A DNA stretch of 64,000 nt from Phoebastria nigripes (GCA_035582835.1 JAYKAV010002788.1:3651049-3715048); one strand, 5' to 3'; shown: positions 25,145 through 38,536, counted from the first letter of the stretch. Numbers and translations: made by a program. Notes: generated by a model not told the origin, from the sequence alone.

Positions 25145-26480
25145 CATAACTGAAACCTCCCAGGAGATGCTAGGTCAAGATAGAAGAAATAGACAATTTA
25201 TGGCATTCCTAACGTATCCATCTCCTCCCCCAGTGTGTAGCTGGCATTTACCTTAGCAGTGGATTTTACTCAGACAAATGACTTTTCCTGCAAGCTACTA
25301 TGATGATTCCTGTTTCTTTGCATGAGAAATAAGAATACATACAACAACAGAAAAGTCAGACAGGAGTAGGAACTGGAAAAAACTTCATTAAAAATGATTG
25401 TGTATCCACAGCAGCAAGTTATCATGGACCAGTAACTTCAGCTAGGGTGAAAGATGGTAGAGCAGTTACATGGTGCCAGCTGAACAGATGTAGCTGTTCA
25501 AAGAACCAACATTTACAAGACATGCCAGAACTGTTACAAAAACATTTTCTAAGGACCTTCTCCCCTGAGACAGAAGATGAGACATCACTTGTTACTTTCT
25601 TTTGTAAAAGGTCCTGCTACAGAAACATCCACATTTCAGAGGGGTGCTGGTGGCCTGGTGCCAGCAAGATCTCAGATGTCAGGTGATGTCTGTGTGGCAG
25701 ATGCACTAAGGTGCTGGGTTCTTCTAGCAGGTAGGATGCTCTGCGTGTGCTGTGGTTAAGAAAACACTACTTCCACCAGTAAACAGCTTTCCAAAATGGG
25801 AAGCTTGCCCTTGCTGCCTGTCTGGCCCAAACCCAGACTTTGAAACAGTTATCTGTCACAAGCCACAGCGTTTCTTCCTCAGCTTTGGTGTAAATGATCC
25901 GCACTCCGTCCCAATTATCCGCCTGGATTATTCAAATCACTTGCAGTGCCCAAGAGTGACCAGCATCCCAAAGTTGGCCTTGTTGTCCCCCAATGACACC
26001 TCTTGCAGGCACACATGAGAGCAAGGCATCACTCAGTCCCCAAAGCGGAAGGCCGTGCCCCCCGGGCTGTCAGAAACAGGTCCCTCATACAGCACAGCAG
26101 AAAATAACCCACTAGAAAATTACAGGCTTTTGTTTTACCAATTAACACTTCCCGATTTAGCTGCTCTAAGACAATTGCTGAGTTATTTGTGGTTTTTTTT
26201 TTTCCCTCCTCCACTGTGGCAGCTGCTACTTCTTTGCTTTTTCCGAGTCTGCTTTCTGGCCACCATTCGGCAGCTGGCCAGCCGGGGAGCAGGGGGACGC
26301 TGGAGTAGCAGGTTACGTGTGCTTTCCCACAGCCTTACTTCTGGGGAGTTACTAACATCGGCTAAATACAAACACTTTGTGAATTTGACAGATATATATG
26401 CTGTATATGCTTTCACAAAGGCTAGAAAAATTGGCTCCCAGGAATTTTACAGCTTCCTCTTAATTAGTAAAATTGCATGA
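25145..26480. other. unassigned stretch, possible decayed exons
   Basis: Short plus-strand open frames at 25447-25686, 25577-25759 and 25752-26018 follow one another in different frames. No domain is recognisable. If the block at 24.5-25.1 kb is a gene remnant, these could be frameshifted pieces of it, but nothing in the sequence proves this. Confidence 0.25.
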
Positions 26481-29400
26481 AATAAGGTTTAGATTCCATT
26501 TCAAGCTTTTTCTCTCTTTGCGCATGAAGATATAATTTATTCGGTACGATCAAAAAATATCTTTAAACTTGCCAAGTTTCTATAAACCTTTCAGAAAGCA
26601 AGAGCTAGCAGATTTGTGAAGGACATTCTGTTTAAGGCATTTATGTTTAATAAGAGATAGATGCAGCAGCATTTTTGTTTTTAATAAATGTAATTTTATT
26701 AGAGGTTTTTCTCATTACTAGGATACTAATGAGGGTTTATTTGGATGATATATTTATGATTTCTATATTTGACAATCAGCTTTAAAAATGAAGTGTGGGT
26801 TAAAAGAGATGTATAATTATATGCGTCCAGATGGAGAGATCCGTATGCTTTATACATAGATGAGGCAAGCCTTCCCTTTAAAAACAGCTTCTGGCCCCAG
26901 CCCGGGCATTGTTGGAACCAAAGTTTGGGAGCATTTTTGGGAGCATTTTTAGGAGCATTTGAGGAACTTTGCTTTAGGGGTGACGCTGACAATTCCTGAT
27001 TCCAACCATTGTGGCCAGATGTCTAAAACTACTGGAAGCCCCGTCTAAATTACCTGTTTTCTATGAGCCTTATTTTTTGGAAGGATGGATCAAATTAATC
27101 ATGTTATTAAAACAACGGCAAGGAAACCGATGACTGCAAGCACAGGGCATTGGTCCAGGGAGAATTAGATAATTAATTGCAGTTGCTGTAAACTGACTTG
27201 GGCACACCTGCTGAACTGGGGAAGCCAAAGCAATATTTATTTTGACACATTTTTGTGGGAGAATGCTTGGAAAGCTAAGGATATTGTAACATTACTAGTT
27301 TATGTAGTTTTAAGCCTGAATTGTCCACAAATGATTGAATTTCACTGAGCTGTTAATACATGAGACTTAGGTGTATCCAATTAGGGCTATTAAAAGCAAG
27401 AATGTTGTGGATAATGTTTCCAATGTTAATTAATTGAAATAGTATCAGTTGGAGAATGCCTCCCCAGAAGCTGCCTCAACCAGCCCCTACCAGCTATGAT
27501 TTATAGCCACTTGGCCTGGTGGTGTGGAAATTTTAAAGACTGAATTGCTGCTGCAAGCTTATTCTTTAGCAGTGAAATTAGACTATAATTCTATACAATT
27601 TGTTAGGAATGAAATAAAGAAATATTTTTCTTTTAATAATGATGTTGNTTTAGAATGTTGTAAGGATTTGCAAGTTGAAGCCCAAAGGACTTCTTTGATG
27701 ATTACTTGAAGCAAGCAGTGGGCAGCCTCTCTAAGTTTATTAATTTCAATGGTTACTGTGAAGAAAAAAAGTCACCAAGGAAAAAAAGAACGGTTCACAA
27801 ATCTGCAATGTACCTTTTCAGCATGAGCTGGGCAGGGGGGGTTCCTATGTTTTGCCAAATACCAAGAACATGTATTAAGAGCCTATAAATTGGGAAATAA
27901 CTTGAAAAAGCCTGAAACAGGAAAAGATGCTCATTATAGGATGGTATGGTGAGGGGCGGGTTTCCTTTTAACCCTACGAAAGTTTTGAGGCAAACCCACC
28001 AAGACATCCAGTGGGTGCTCTCTGAATAAAGTTCTCAGTTTAGCTCAGTTTTGAGCTATAGGATTTGCTTATTTTTAAAGATTTTTAGATAGCACAACCT
28101 GTTGTATACATTTATAGTTAAGAAGAACCTTTCCTGAAAATGCAGATGAAAACTATTAGGCAAAGTTCTATGTGTAAAATGCATCAACCACAAAAGACAA
28201 ACTTGTAATGGATTCAGTTTATAATACGTCATCTGACTAATGAAAGGGGATTAGAATAATTATTCAGCCAAATATAAATGGATAGGGAAATAAATCATTT
28301 ACTTAGCTGATAATAGCTAAGATAACATGCTAAAGTTTTACAACTTAAGAATAAAAGATCTCTTTCTAATTTTATTACTTATTTAAATAGTTTTAAAACA
28401 ATTACACTCACACAGTTTTATTACTTGCCATGGTCTTGCAGCACATAATTTAAGAACTATTTGCATTTTGGCAACCCTCACACTTTATCCAAACACGGTT
28501 CTTGCTGTTGGGACAGGAAGACCCTGTCTGTGTCATTCCGGACTTTTTACCTGTACATGTGTGATTCACGAGATGCTGGTATTTATGCGCAACTGGACAT
28601 TTCTGATCATTTTGAAACCAGCATCTACAAGACTGAGGATGAATTCAATGCCTCCCTTTAAGTGTATAGCAGGAAGATACAAACATGGCTATCCAGCTTC
28701 ACTTTGTCCATATGCGTGCTGGGTTTAGAGTGGCAACTAAAAGGTAAGCAGTGCAACCTAAGAGGAAAACAATTATCAGAAAAATTAATTAGAAGAATTC
28801 TGGTCCACTGTGTGTGACATACCCCAAAAAACTGGCAAAGAAAAACACCCAAGTAAAGGTATAATTAGCATGTGGGTATTTATTGTTTAAAATAGGTTCA
28901 GCAACTACTGTTAGCTTTCATTTTAAATTTTAGTAAGCCCTAAGTGTACTGTAGCTGCATAGGTTATGATTTAACTTGCAATATTAACAATTGATTGAAT
29001 AGAAATCTTTCTAGTAACAGAAATTAATAGTGACATGACACTAGCAAAATCTGATTGCTATTACAGGACCAAAGTTGTTACCAACAAGATTAAACATTGA
29101 AGATGTATTAAAATTTCTTTCCAAAGAAAGGCTGCCTATCAGTGTGTAATCTTGTTATCAGTCCAGCCAGGAGGGTCTCTCCCAACCCTGAGGGAATACT
29201 CTAATTTTGCAGAAATACAGGTTGGGAATATTTAGAGGTGAGATGTTCACCTAATGTCAGTGAATTTCACTGTAGGCATGTAAGTATGTTACCCAGAAAG
29301 GTTACAGGAAGCCTTTTTCCTAGTTAGGAAGGAAAATGGGAACATGCTGGTTTTATAAGTTTACTAGAATTCCTTTTGGTTAGTCATGAAGACAAGATAA

Positions 29401-29530
29401 TATGAAAATATAGTGATGATTTATATATTGTGGAAGCCATTTGTAGAGCAACAAGATATTAATTGCCTTGACTAAATGTTAATTAGAAAGGGAGAATGTA
29501 AAATAGAGAAAGCAGGGCCTAAACAGCATA
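26481..29530. other. AT-rich single-copy DNA, possible conserved non-coding elements
   Basis: No gene or repeat family is seen. The stretch is AT-rich, with many TAATTA/ATTAAT homeodomain-type cores (for example around 27165-27180 and 27425-27440), CAAT-like and GATA-like words, and no microsatellite decay apart from the 12-bp repeat at 26927. This texture is typical of developmental enhancers in vertebrate gene deserts; conservation itself cannot be seen from one sequence. Confidence 0.35.
26927..26962. repeat. three-copy 12-bp tandem repeat
   Basis: GGGAGCATTTTT occurs twice exactly (26927-26938, 26939-26950), followed by a third diverged copy (26951-26962). Confidence 0.9.
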
Positions 29531-32500
29531 TTTAGGAGGAGGGCTCTTTTAAACCCTCCAAAGGGTGACACTTCTAGGCTGCCCGCCACAATACTGCTGC
29601 CGGGCTGTGTTGGGGTAACCCAGGCAAACAACTGCTTTGCTGATAGCGTATTTCAGTTTTAATGAATCCCTGAGGTTTCTGTAATAATTTCTACGTGATG
29701 GGTCAGAAATGAAGCTGGCAAAGGCAAGAGGTGTTAACTGGCTGTTTTTTAATCTGAGGATAATCCAGTGCTATCTTTGTTAATGTCTCCAACAGAGAAA
29801 GCTTCGATCTCCTGCCTCTGGACTTCTGAGTGATTTGTCTCTGGAATTTTTTAAGGATCTACAAATTGTTTATTCGGACCCAGGGCCTTCTCCCATCAGT
29901 ATGGACCATGAGCAGCATTTGAGTTATCCCATTAGAAGAAGATCACAACTGGAAGCCTAGGTGCAACAGCTTAAATCTTGTTACAAGTCTTTGAATATAA
30001 TTTTAGTGTTGACAGGCTGTAGGAAAATCTCCTTAAAAATCTCCTCTTATAATCTCAGAAGGAGTGACATTTTTGTTACTACTAACAAAAATGTTCTGAG
30101 CCCTTGTGCAGAGGAAACGTACCCAAACATGCACAAGGTGCAGAAGCTGAAAGAAGAACAGTGTAAAGCATCCCAGGCTATGGAGTTTTCTCCCATGAGA
30201 AACAAGAGCGGGCTGGCACTATGTACCCTCAGAACACGATGCAGATTATCTTTTTGAATGTATGCAGCAGAAACCACCTAGAAGATCATCCAAAACAACC
30301 TTGCATGAGCCCACAAAGGAGGGAGTGAAAACAGTCTTTTTCTGTCTTAATCATCGTGAATCTCCTTGACGTACAAGGTGCTTAAACACTGCTGTAAAAG
30401 ATGCATTACAAAATATAGAGTTAGGCATGCTGGATCAATCATAGCTTCTGCACAACTCTTGCTACTGCTTCAGGAAGTAAATCCACTGGATTTATACTTT
30501 TATAGGATTTCCATTAAGTCCTGTGCTGTTTACATTGGCTTTATATTTAAGGACCTTATGCAGACCTAAATCTCATTTCTGGAACTTAGAGAGGGATTGT
30601 GTGCCTCAGCTGTAGAAAATTTAATCCTGAGCCAAAACTTTGAGCACAGTCAGTGATCTGCAGAGTGTGGNCATCACCCCATAAGCTAAGTCATGTCAGA
30701 AAATTATCCTCGCTGGTCTCCCAGGAGAAGCTGACCTGCACTGCTTCTGTTACATTGAATTGCTTTAATTGACTTTGTCCATCTAGACAGTGTTGAAATC
30801 AACACACAAGCAGAGCTTTCATGGCTTAATTGACAAAAGCCTGCAAATATGTATTTGTAGAGCTTTAAAGAATGATGAGTTGTTCCTGTAGAGAATCAAT
30901 TGCATCTGATATTTTCAGCTGTGACTAGGATTTTGCTCAGTTCCTTTTCTTTTTGACTTTATTTTCCAGCACAGAAAACCTCTTCTGTTCTTTTGCTTAT
31001 ACAAAAGAGCATCCTATATTCTTAGGCAACACTTCATCCACTCGGCAAGGGAAGTGCTCAATTTATGCTTTGAGCTCAGCAGGATTTTCTCCTTTTTTTT
31101 TTTTTAAACTCATTTTCTTCCTATTGCCATGGACTGACATTGGCATGACCTTCCATGGAGCAGCCCAAGAGCTTTGCTGGCATACGCTCCCTGTCCCTTA
31201 AAAGGAGAAGCNGTGTGAGAGCTTCCAAGCTGCCTACTGCAAGACAACCCGTGTAGCTGGCAAACGGCCCCTGAACCTTCGTTCCTCCTCTGCAGAAGCA
31301 GAGGTCAACAAGTGTGGTCAAGAATGAAAAACATTGTTTGGATACATATGTGCTAGCTGTCTGAGGAGGCCACCATGCCATCAGGAGGTCACTTGCCAGG
31401 TTACGGAGGTCAGGTACCAAACATCATGCCTGGCACAGCACCAGCACCTATGATGAGGACCCGGCCAGCCTGGGCCCAGTGCCATCCTGACAGACGGGCA
31501 CATGTGCAAGCATCCAAGTAGATGTAGGCAGGGTACCTGTTTTGGGATGCCTTAATGAGCATCTGTTCTGAATTTCTGTGCCCGTGGCTGAAGGGAGGCG
31601 CAGAATCCCGATCCCAGTCAGTATGCAGCTGCAGAAAAGCTACGAGCTGAATTCTGCACTCCGGGTACCTGCTTCAGGGACATTTACAATGCCAGAGTTG
31701 TCCAAAGGGACCTTAATATGTGAGAATCAGGCTTAAACACGAGCTTTTAACCAGAAGGAGGTGCTGCAGAGTGTACCTGCCCTTATGGCTGAGAAAGGGA
31801 ATTTGCCCTTCTGGGACAGTTGTAATGGGCAGCAAAAGGCATTGTGAAGAGCTGGTGCCTCTGATGTACCCAGTTGTAGGCATTGCTGTAGGTACAATGC
31901 ACCTGAAAGACTAAAAGGAACAAAAAACTGGCTGGCTTTGAAAGAACAAACAGCTTTGAACTGGAACAAACAGCTGGCTTTGAAAGAGAAACAGTGAGGG
32001 TCGAGTCTTCTGACAGACTTAAAAATTCTGTTAACATTTACTGAAAAACGTATCTGCCTCATTTGTCTTCAACCTCTCCTCTAACTGGGGATAACAGATC
32101 TGTGTGGGGTTTGTGTGACAGCAACAGCTAGGAAACTAGATAAGATCATCAAACACATTTTATGTAAGCCACAATAACAATATTCAGTCACTAGCACCCT
32201 AGGCTGGATGGAAATCCATGCCCATTCATTTCAATCAACATGTCAGTTTGATGATGGAATTTTAAAAAAAAGAAGAAAGGAGGGAAGCTTCTTCATAGAC
32301 CGCAAGTATTTTCAAACTTTTTCTTTTCCAAAAAATACTATGGAAAAGAATAGCTACAAGGTAAAACTAGCTACAAGGTTACCTCCAAGTGAAGGTGAAC
32401 CAGGCAGAAACACAGCCATGAAAAATGATGTGCATGTCTAGAGACCGAATTGCATTTTGGGAACTGAGATTCACTTGCTACACAGATATTGCTATATTTA

Positions 32501-33520
32501 GGCACAGATTCTTCCTTCAGACACTCTTGAACATGTCTAGCATTCCTCCTTGTAGCACAAGGGAGCTTGCACACCTCATCCACATGGGGCAGCTCAGTCA
32601 CCTCTGTCCCAGGAAACTGCAAGGTGAATTCCTTGTCTTTTATACTAAAAATATTGTGCATAAAAAGCGACTTTAGACCTCAGATGTTCTGAATTTTATG
32701 TGTGTCTAAAAAAAAATAATCCAAAGTCTGATCCCTTAATAGGTGATCAGTTACTAAGAGATTTTCTTTTGTGGAATGCTTCANGAGTATATGATAGCAA
32801 GTTGAAAAATGCTAATCTTGCAGCTTTTAAGACAGAAACATTCTGTGGCTTCAGAGAAATTTAGCACATATTTAGCAGTGAAAGGCTTAAAACTCACTGC
32901 AGAGCGGTCTTCCCAAACCATCTTGGCACAGATCACATCTCCAGGCTCATGCAAAGCCACATCAAGATTTTAGCCCTAGAGACATCCCCTCACACATGGC
33001 TGCCTTCTCCTCTCCCAGGCCTCTTCCAGCTGCTGAGCTCTCNTTACAACCATGACAGGTGTGCGATGTGCCCTTCTCTGGCCTCTTATTTGGCATAATG
33101 TCACCACGTTCAGGAGGGACAGCAATATTGGGAAAGCATTAAATGCAGCTGCAGCTCATTTTAACACCACTGCAGCTGAAAACCGCAGCACCTCATGGCC
33201 AGAGGACTCTCTCGCCGGTCAGGGAGCTCTCTCCACTGAGCACAGCTTAGCACTGCCAGCCTGTGTCCCACCAGGCCTCCCTCTCATCGCATCTGTACAC
33301 ACAACAAAACAAACATATTCCAGGAGCTTCACAGTCTGGTTAGATTATTTAACAAAAGAGGCTTTCAGCGGCAAGGATGTCACTACAGACTGCATGTTTA
33401 AAAGTATGTAACAGCTCAGAGAGGAAGATAAGCATATTAAAATTTGGCTTTAATCACCAAACCTGAACAAAAGGTTGCCCATTATAATTCCAATGGCATG
33501 ATGAACTGCCAGTAGCAGGC
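29531..33520. other. non-coding stretch, no gene recognised
   Basis: Mixed DNA with only short open frames. Small internal duplications occur at 31928-31994 and at 32351-32379. No splice-site pair enclosing a convincing frame was found, and no transposable element was recognised. Confidence 0.45.
31928..31994. repeat. short local duplication
   Basis: The word GGCTTTGAAAGA followed by an A/C-rich AAACAG segment occurs at both ends, with a shortened CTTTGAA...AACAAACAG copy between, giving about three diverged units of roughly 20 bp. Confidence 0.7.
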
Positions 33521-34306
33521 CTAGAAGCTGCGAAATAATATACCATCAGCCAACTGCACACACCTCCTGGCTGCTTCCAAAAGCAGCTGCAGGCAGAGCC
33601 TGCTGTGAGTATGCTGGCAGCAATACTGGGGAGGCAGGAAGGCAGGGGACAGGCCCAGGGGATACAGTGGTTTTCCCCACCAGCCTGGTGCCTCATCCCT
33701 GTCCCTCCTCCATCTGCGCAAGCAAGGCCTGGAGAAAAGGAAGTTGAAGCCAGACCCCCTGGGGTGGAGTTTGACAGTTCCTAATTTTAGGTATCTAAAA
33801 GTTATTTTTTCAAAGTCTACATTGTGCTCCCTCTGTAACAGAGCCAACAGAGAGAAGGTGATCCATTCTGTCCTCAGACGGATGATGATGATCCCTGGAC
33901 TGAAGCCCTCTCCGGAGGTGCCTCTCATTCTGCACTGATACAGATGGTGCCCAGATGACCAGTGTGTGTTTAGGCTACACCTGAACAAGGGACATGGGAG
34001 TACTTCCATGGGCCAGGGTCCAGCTGCACTGCTACTTGCCCCACCACAGCAAGGCACAGGCATCATGGTACATTTTGGACAAGTCCCTGATTCAGCTGGC
34101 TGGGAGACAAGCACATAGTGAGCATGAGATCGTGCATCCACCACTTGGTTATCTGTAACACAGGATGTGACAAGACAAATTCCTCCTTGAGCATGCAGCT
34201 CACACGCTGACCCAGACAGAGGCACTACTTGCTGAGCCATCCAGCTGAACCATGCAGGTTCCCACCCATGTCCAAAGCCAACCTTGATTGCTTCCTGGTG
34301 CTGCAT
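33521..34306 (-). other. 261-codon open frame, unidentified
   Basis: The longest non-RAB4A, non-CpG-island open frame in the window. The ATG has a poor start context (T at -3). The predicted product is Cys- and Trp-containing with no signal peptide, membrane segment or domain I can name. The local DNA is GC-richer than its flanks, which lengthens chance open frames. No TATA box or poly(A) signal frames it clearly. It may be chance, an old retroelement relic or an unspliced fragment. Confidence 0.15.
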
Positions 34307-37300
34307 TCAAAGCAACTGAAGCTGCAGAATTGAATCAAAACTGCTATATCACATCTTTGAGGATATTCGCTTGAGAAACAGGACCCAAATGAGCAACCTT
34401 TTCATTATATGTGAGTTCTCCTGAGCAGGGAGAACCGCTTTGAGCTTGAAAGGTGGAACACTCGCGTGGCCTTGAGTGTCACTGAGTAATCTATTAACAA
34501 ATCTTCTAGTTCAAGTATGTGCTATTAAAAAAATCAAACCCCTCAGCCACTTCCTATTGTTAAAAGTGAATAAATGCAGCCAATTACATCCCTATCACTG
34601 TATTTCACCAACAGAGCCGTTAATCGGTGACACCATGAGGCTAACTTCATAAAACAAAAGTGAGTGTCACACAAACCTGTCTATGTTCTAGACACTGTCA
34701 ATGAGTAATGTATTTTTATAACATGTCCCAAATTTCTGTCTTCATTTTCCTGTGCCTCTCTTGACATGCTGAAATAAGTATTTAGGCCCCTTCACTCTAT
34801 TTACATCACTCTTGCAAAATTAAATCACTAATTGTTTTTGAAAGCTACGGTCTATATTCTGATTTCCCTTAAAATCTTTTTTTCTATAGTGTGCATTTCT
34901 CCTCTAAATATAGGGCTCCTATATACCTTTTTGCTAGTAAAAATGCATTAATATGTTTCCCTGGACAAAACACCTAAAAATGTTGTATAAGGTTCTGCAA
35001 GACAAAAAGAGATGGTACCCAATCCCACATTAGGGCAAATTTGTACTTCTGCAGTATAGCATAAAGCTATCCTAAAATGAGCTTATCCCAGCTTCTGGTG
35101 ATTCTTCACGAATACCAGGTTGCACAGTGTGGCTGCCTTCTCCCTGCTACTGGTGAAGAGAGCATGATAAAAGGAAAAAGAAGATAGCTAGCATACAGCA
35201 TGCCAGACTCTAGCCATCACCAGCTGCCAGTACAGTAGTGTAGCTTGTGGGCTTCGTATTTATTCTTGGAAAAGTTCACCATGGGGCAAGATAAAGGAGT
35301 TCAATTACAGCACCAGTGTACCTTTGCAGTCACCTTCTTCACCAGCTCCCATCACTTTGGGCTAACAGCTGAGGGATTAGCCCATGATTTTAAAAGCATC
35401 CAACCCATAAATTTCCATGCGCAACTGCAATTACATTAACTGAAAAGCATGTTCAAGGTTGAGGGCAGTTTCCGTGGAAGCTGAAGATGACAGTGTTCAG
35501 ATCATGTCAGTTGTTTTCAGATAAAGTCAGCGGGCCAATGTCACTGAGTACAAGGAGGTCACAGAAATCTCAGAGATTTCTCAGAGCATCAATCACCTAT
35601 CTTCATATTTCATTTGGAAGCCAAATTCATTGCTGCTTCAAATCCAGCTGAAGCCTGCAGCCTCCACATACACTTGCTTTCCATATTCAGCACACCAGAA
35701 ACAGGAAAGTGCAGCAGAATACATTATTCCCCGTTTTACCTCAGACTCGCAGTTTGGACTGTAGGCCACACAGCCATAACTAATAGAGAAAATACCCATG
35801 TAGTGTCAGGCTACTGTAGTGCCTTTCACATGTGGCCTTGTAGTGCCACCTTCAGACCAAACCAAGACATGCCCTATCACTCTCAAGCGATAGCCCATCC
35901 CACCTTTAGCAGCACTCCAGCCCCAGCCAGGAGCCCTCAGCCCACAGTGAAGGTGGATCCAAAACACGGCCCAACTTCAGAGCCAGACTGAACTTTGTTT
36001 CCCTACAACACTGCAAAGGAAAACAGAAGGATCTGGCCACTTGCAATGCTAGGTCATTAAAAGCCGTGTCCAAATCTGTAAAATCCTAGAAGTCAGGTTA
36101 TTTTATTTTGGAAGAAAGCTTTCACAGAACACCCCATCTTCAGTCTGGCTCTGAGGAGATCTGGTGGGTCCTCTTCCATTCCTAAGGTGTTGGACACATA
36201 TTATGGTACACTGGTTAGTAAAAACTAGTATAAAATTACATTAGCATTTTTAGAGAAACCTCAGCATGACCTTCTGGGCAGCAATTTCACAACCACAACC
36301 AATTATAGGTACAATAATTGTGGTGAAACTAATGTGGGGAACAAATGACAGTATTTAAATGCCTGATCTGCAGGTAGGATTTGACATAATATATCTGTTT
36401 TTACATGACCCAGAAGTTTCTAGCAGGTGTAAACAACAGAAACCATAAATCAGAAGATTAATTAAACATTTGGCTTTTGGTTTTCTTCACCCTCATACTC
36501 AAGATGGACACAGATGAGGTCAGTTCTAGCTATTTATTTTTTTTATTACTCAGAAAGAATGATCTTGTTAACATACAGTACCCTATATTCTCAAATCACT
36601 GAGGTGTCAGCTATATACTTTCTAACCTAGTGCAATCTTTCTTCATTATTTCTGAATTTCACCCTTTGTTCTAATTTCCTCTATAAAGCGGAAATACTGA
36701 AGCACCCAATCCTATTAATCTCTCATATTCTCCTGTCTTTGCTTTACCATTCTTCCAACCTCCATCCTCCTCTTCAGTATTACTAATAGCTTTCATAGAA
36801 AGCTTTACAGTTTTAATGTATTTTATTGGCATGTGCATGTAAACTAATTGAGAGTGGTTGGAGGCAGAGGAGTGTGGCATTAGCACAGTATGTATCAAAC
36901 ATAACCTCCATGCAGGCAAGCTCAGCTTGCAAGATGCACATAATAAAAACAAGATCTGAAAAGACTAATTGTCTCTTAGCCTGAAGTACTGTTTATACAG
37001 TGCAAGCTATCTAAGTCTCCATGTTCTCTTATTGATATAACATGACACATTTTTAGTAATCTAGTAAAATCTGTCTACTTCTGTGTTAACCAGTCTTGGG
37101 GGATTTTTTTGTTAACAGTTTTGGTTTGGGTTTGTTTTTTTTTTTTTTTTTGAGCAAAAATAACCAACATCTATCAAGGATTTGGTGATGTTAGACCAAA
37201 CTTCTTTAAGGCCCAACCTTACCATCAAAACATACCGTTTTGGAGGACAGCTTTCAGCCACAAAGCTCTGGTCTGTGACGTACTGGGATCCATGCAGCTC

Positions 37301-38280
37301 ACGTGAAGACCCCTCAGCTTCCTCCAGTGTTCTGGAGAGCAGATACCCCAGAGAAATGCTCACGTGTGACATTTTAGACCTCAATATCCTCTGTGCATCA
37401 GGGCTATGATAACTTTGGGAACCTGTGTATATAACCTCTAATTACTGTTAATAGTATGAACTCATTAAGTAGTTGCTTGTTTGAAAACTGTAGCAAGTCT
37501 ATACGTATCCACAACATCAAGAATAAGCAGCAGATTCTCTGAGGGGTTCTTGGTGCTGGCTGAACGCGTGTTGTTTCACTGATTAGAGATAGGAACTTAA
37601 AAGCTGACCTTTGACCAGCAATAGACTGGGTAAGGAAATGGCTGGGACAGGCAGAGGCAGTTTCTCCTACCGCTTGGGAGATGATGGAGAAGTGGAAAGA
37701 ATGAGAAGTTGTGAGCAACGAGATTAAAACCCAGAAATAACAGAAGAGGAATTTTTAAAAGTGCTGGCAGAAAGAAGAATGTGGAGGACACACAGGAAGT
37801 ATTGTCTGGGGAGGGAAAAGACGGACAGGCTGTTGCGGTGGAGCCTTAGTGCCCCTTGCTGCCAGACTAACCGGGATCACAGGGGAAGTTAATAAGACAT
37901 CAAAGAAAGAATAATATAAACCAAGGGCTATTGCATTCAGGGAGTTTATTCAACAATCTTTCCTTGGAGTCTATCTTGGAGGTAAGAAAAGCAATGGTGA
38001 AGTCAGGAGCTCTGCAAAAAACCCCAAATCCCTGTTAGCTTATACATACTGTGTCCCTCAAAAAGATTTGCAGCAGAAGGCTCAGCCTTTGGCTGAAATG
38101 CTGGCAATTGCGGGGGGCAGGATTTCGAAGAATCTGAGGCAGACATTTCAGGACTGAAGCTGGACAGTAGCATACAGTTTTCAGGAGGAACTGTCACAGG
38201 GAGGTTCTGCACCAGGGAAATGTTTGCGTGCTCACTAGCAGGAAAGTCAACTGCAATCAGCTCAGATTCGAGACAATTAC
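34307..38280. other. gene-poor stretch upstream of RAB4A
   Basis: AT-rich single-copy DNA. The part at 34.44-35.10 kb has the uniform, repeat-free texture of conserved non-coding sequence. A 17-base T run lies at 37135-37151. Short open frames on both strands show no known domain. The last 250 bases lead into the RAB4A CpG island. Confidence 0.45.
37135..37151. repeat. T17 homopolymer
   Basis: Seventeen T bases in a row, with no adjoining retroelement body that would make it a poly(A) tail. Confidence 0.95.
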
Positions 38281-38536
38281 AATGTGCCAGAACTGAGGGA
38301 CTATTCCTCCCGAGGGTGGCCTGGCGAGCGGCCCGGCGAGTGGCCAGACAGGAGCGCCCCGCTCCCCGCAGCAGCCTCCGTTTTCCAGGACGAGCGGAGG
38401 GGAACTTCTTCGTCATACAAACACCATTCAACTTCCAGCGCAGACGTCAGAGCGGCACGGGGTATGTGTGGATGAGGGAGTGTTTTGGTGGCCGTAGCAG
38501 CCGCCACACCCCAAGCCCCTTCCCGCCTCGGCCCGG

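Noticed and set aside
28461..28661. Short frame with 'SRDAGIYAQL', reminiscent of an immunoglobulin-fold edge strand
   Set aside because: Only one motif-like stretch, no paired cysteine/tryptophan pattern, no splice acceptor, and AT-rich surroundings.
37135..37151. T17 run as the poly(A) tail of an antisense retrocopy
   Set aside because: No gene-like or SINE/LINE sequence adjoins it and no flanking duplication was seen.
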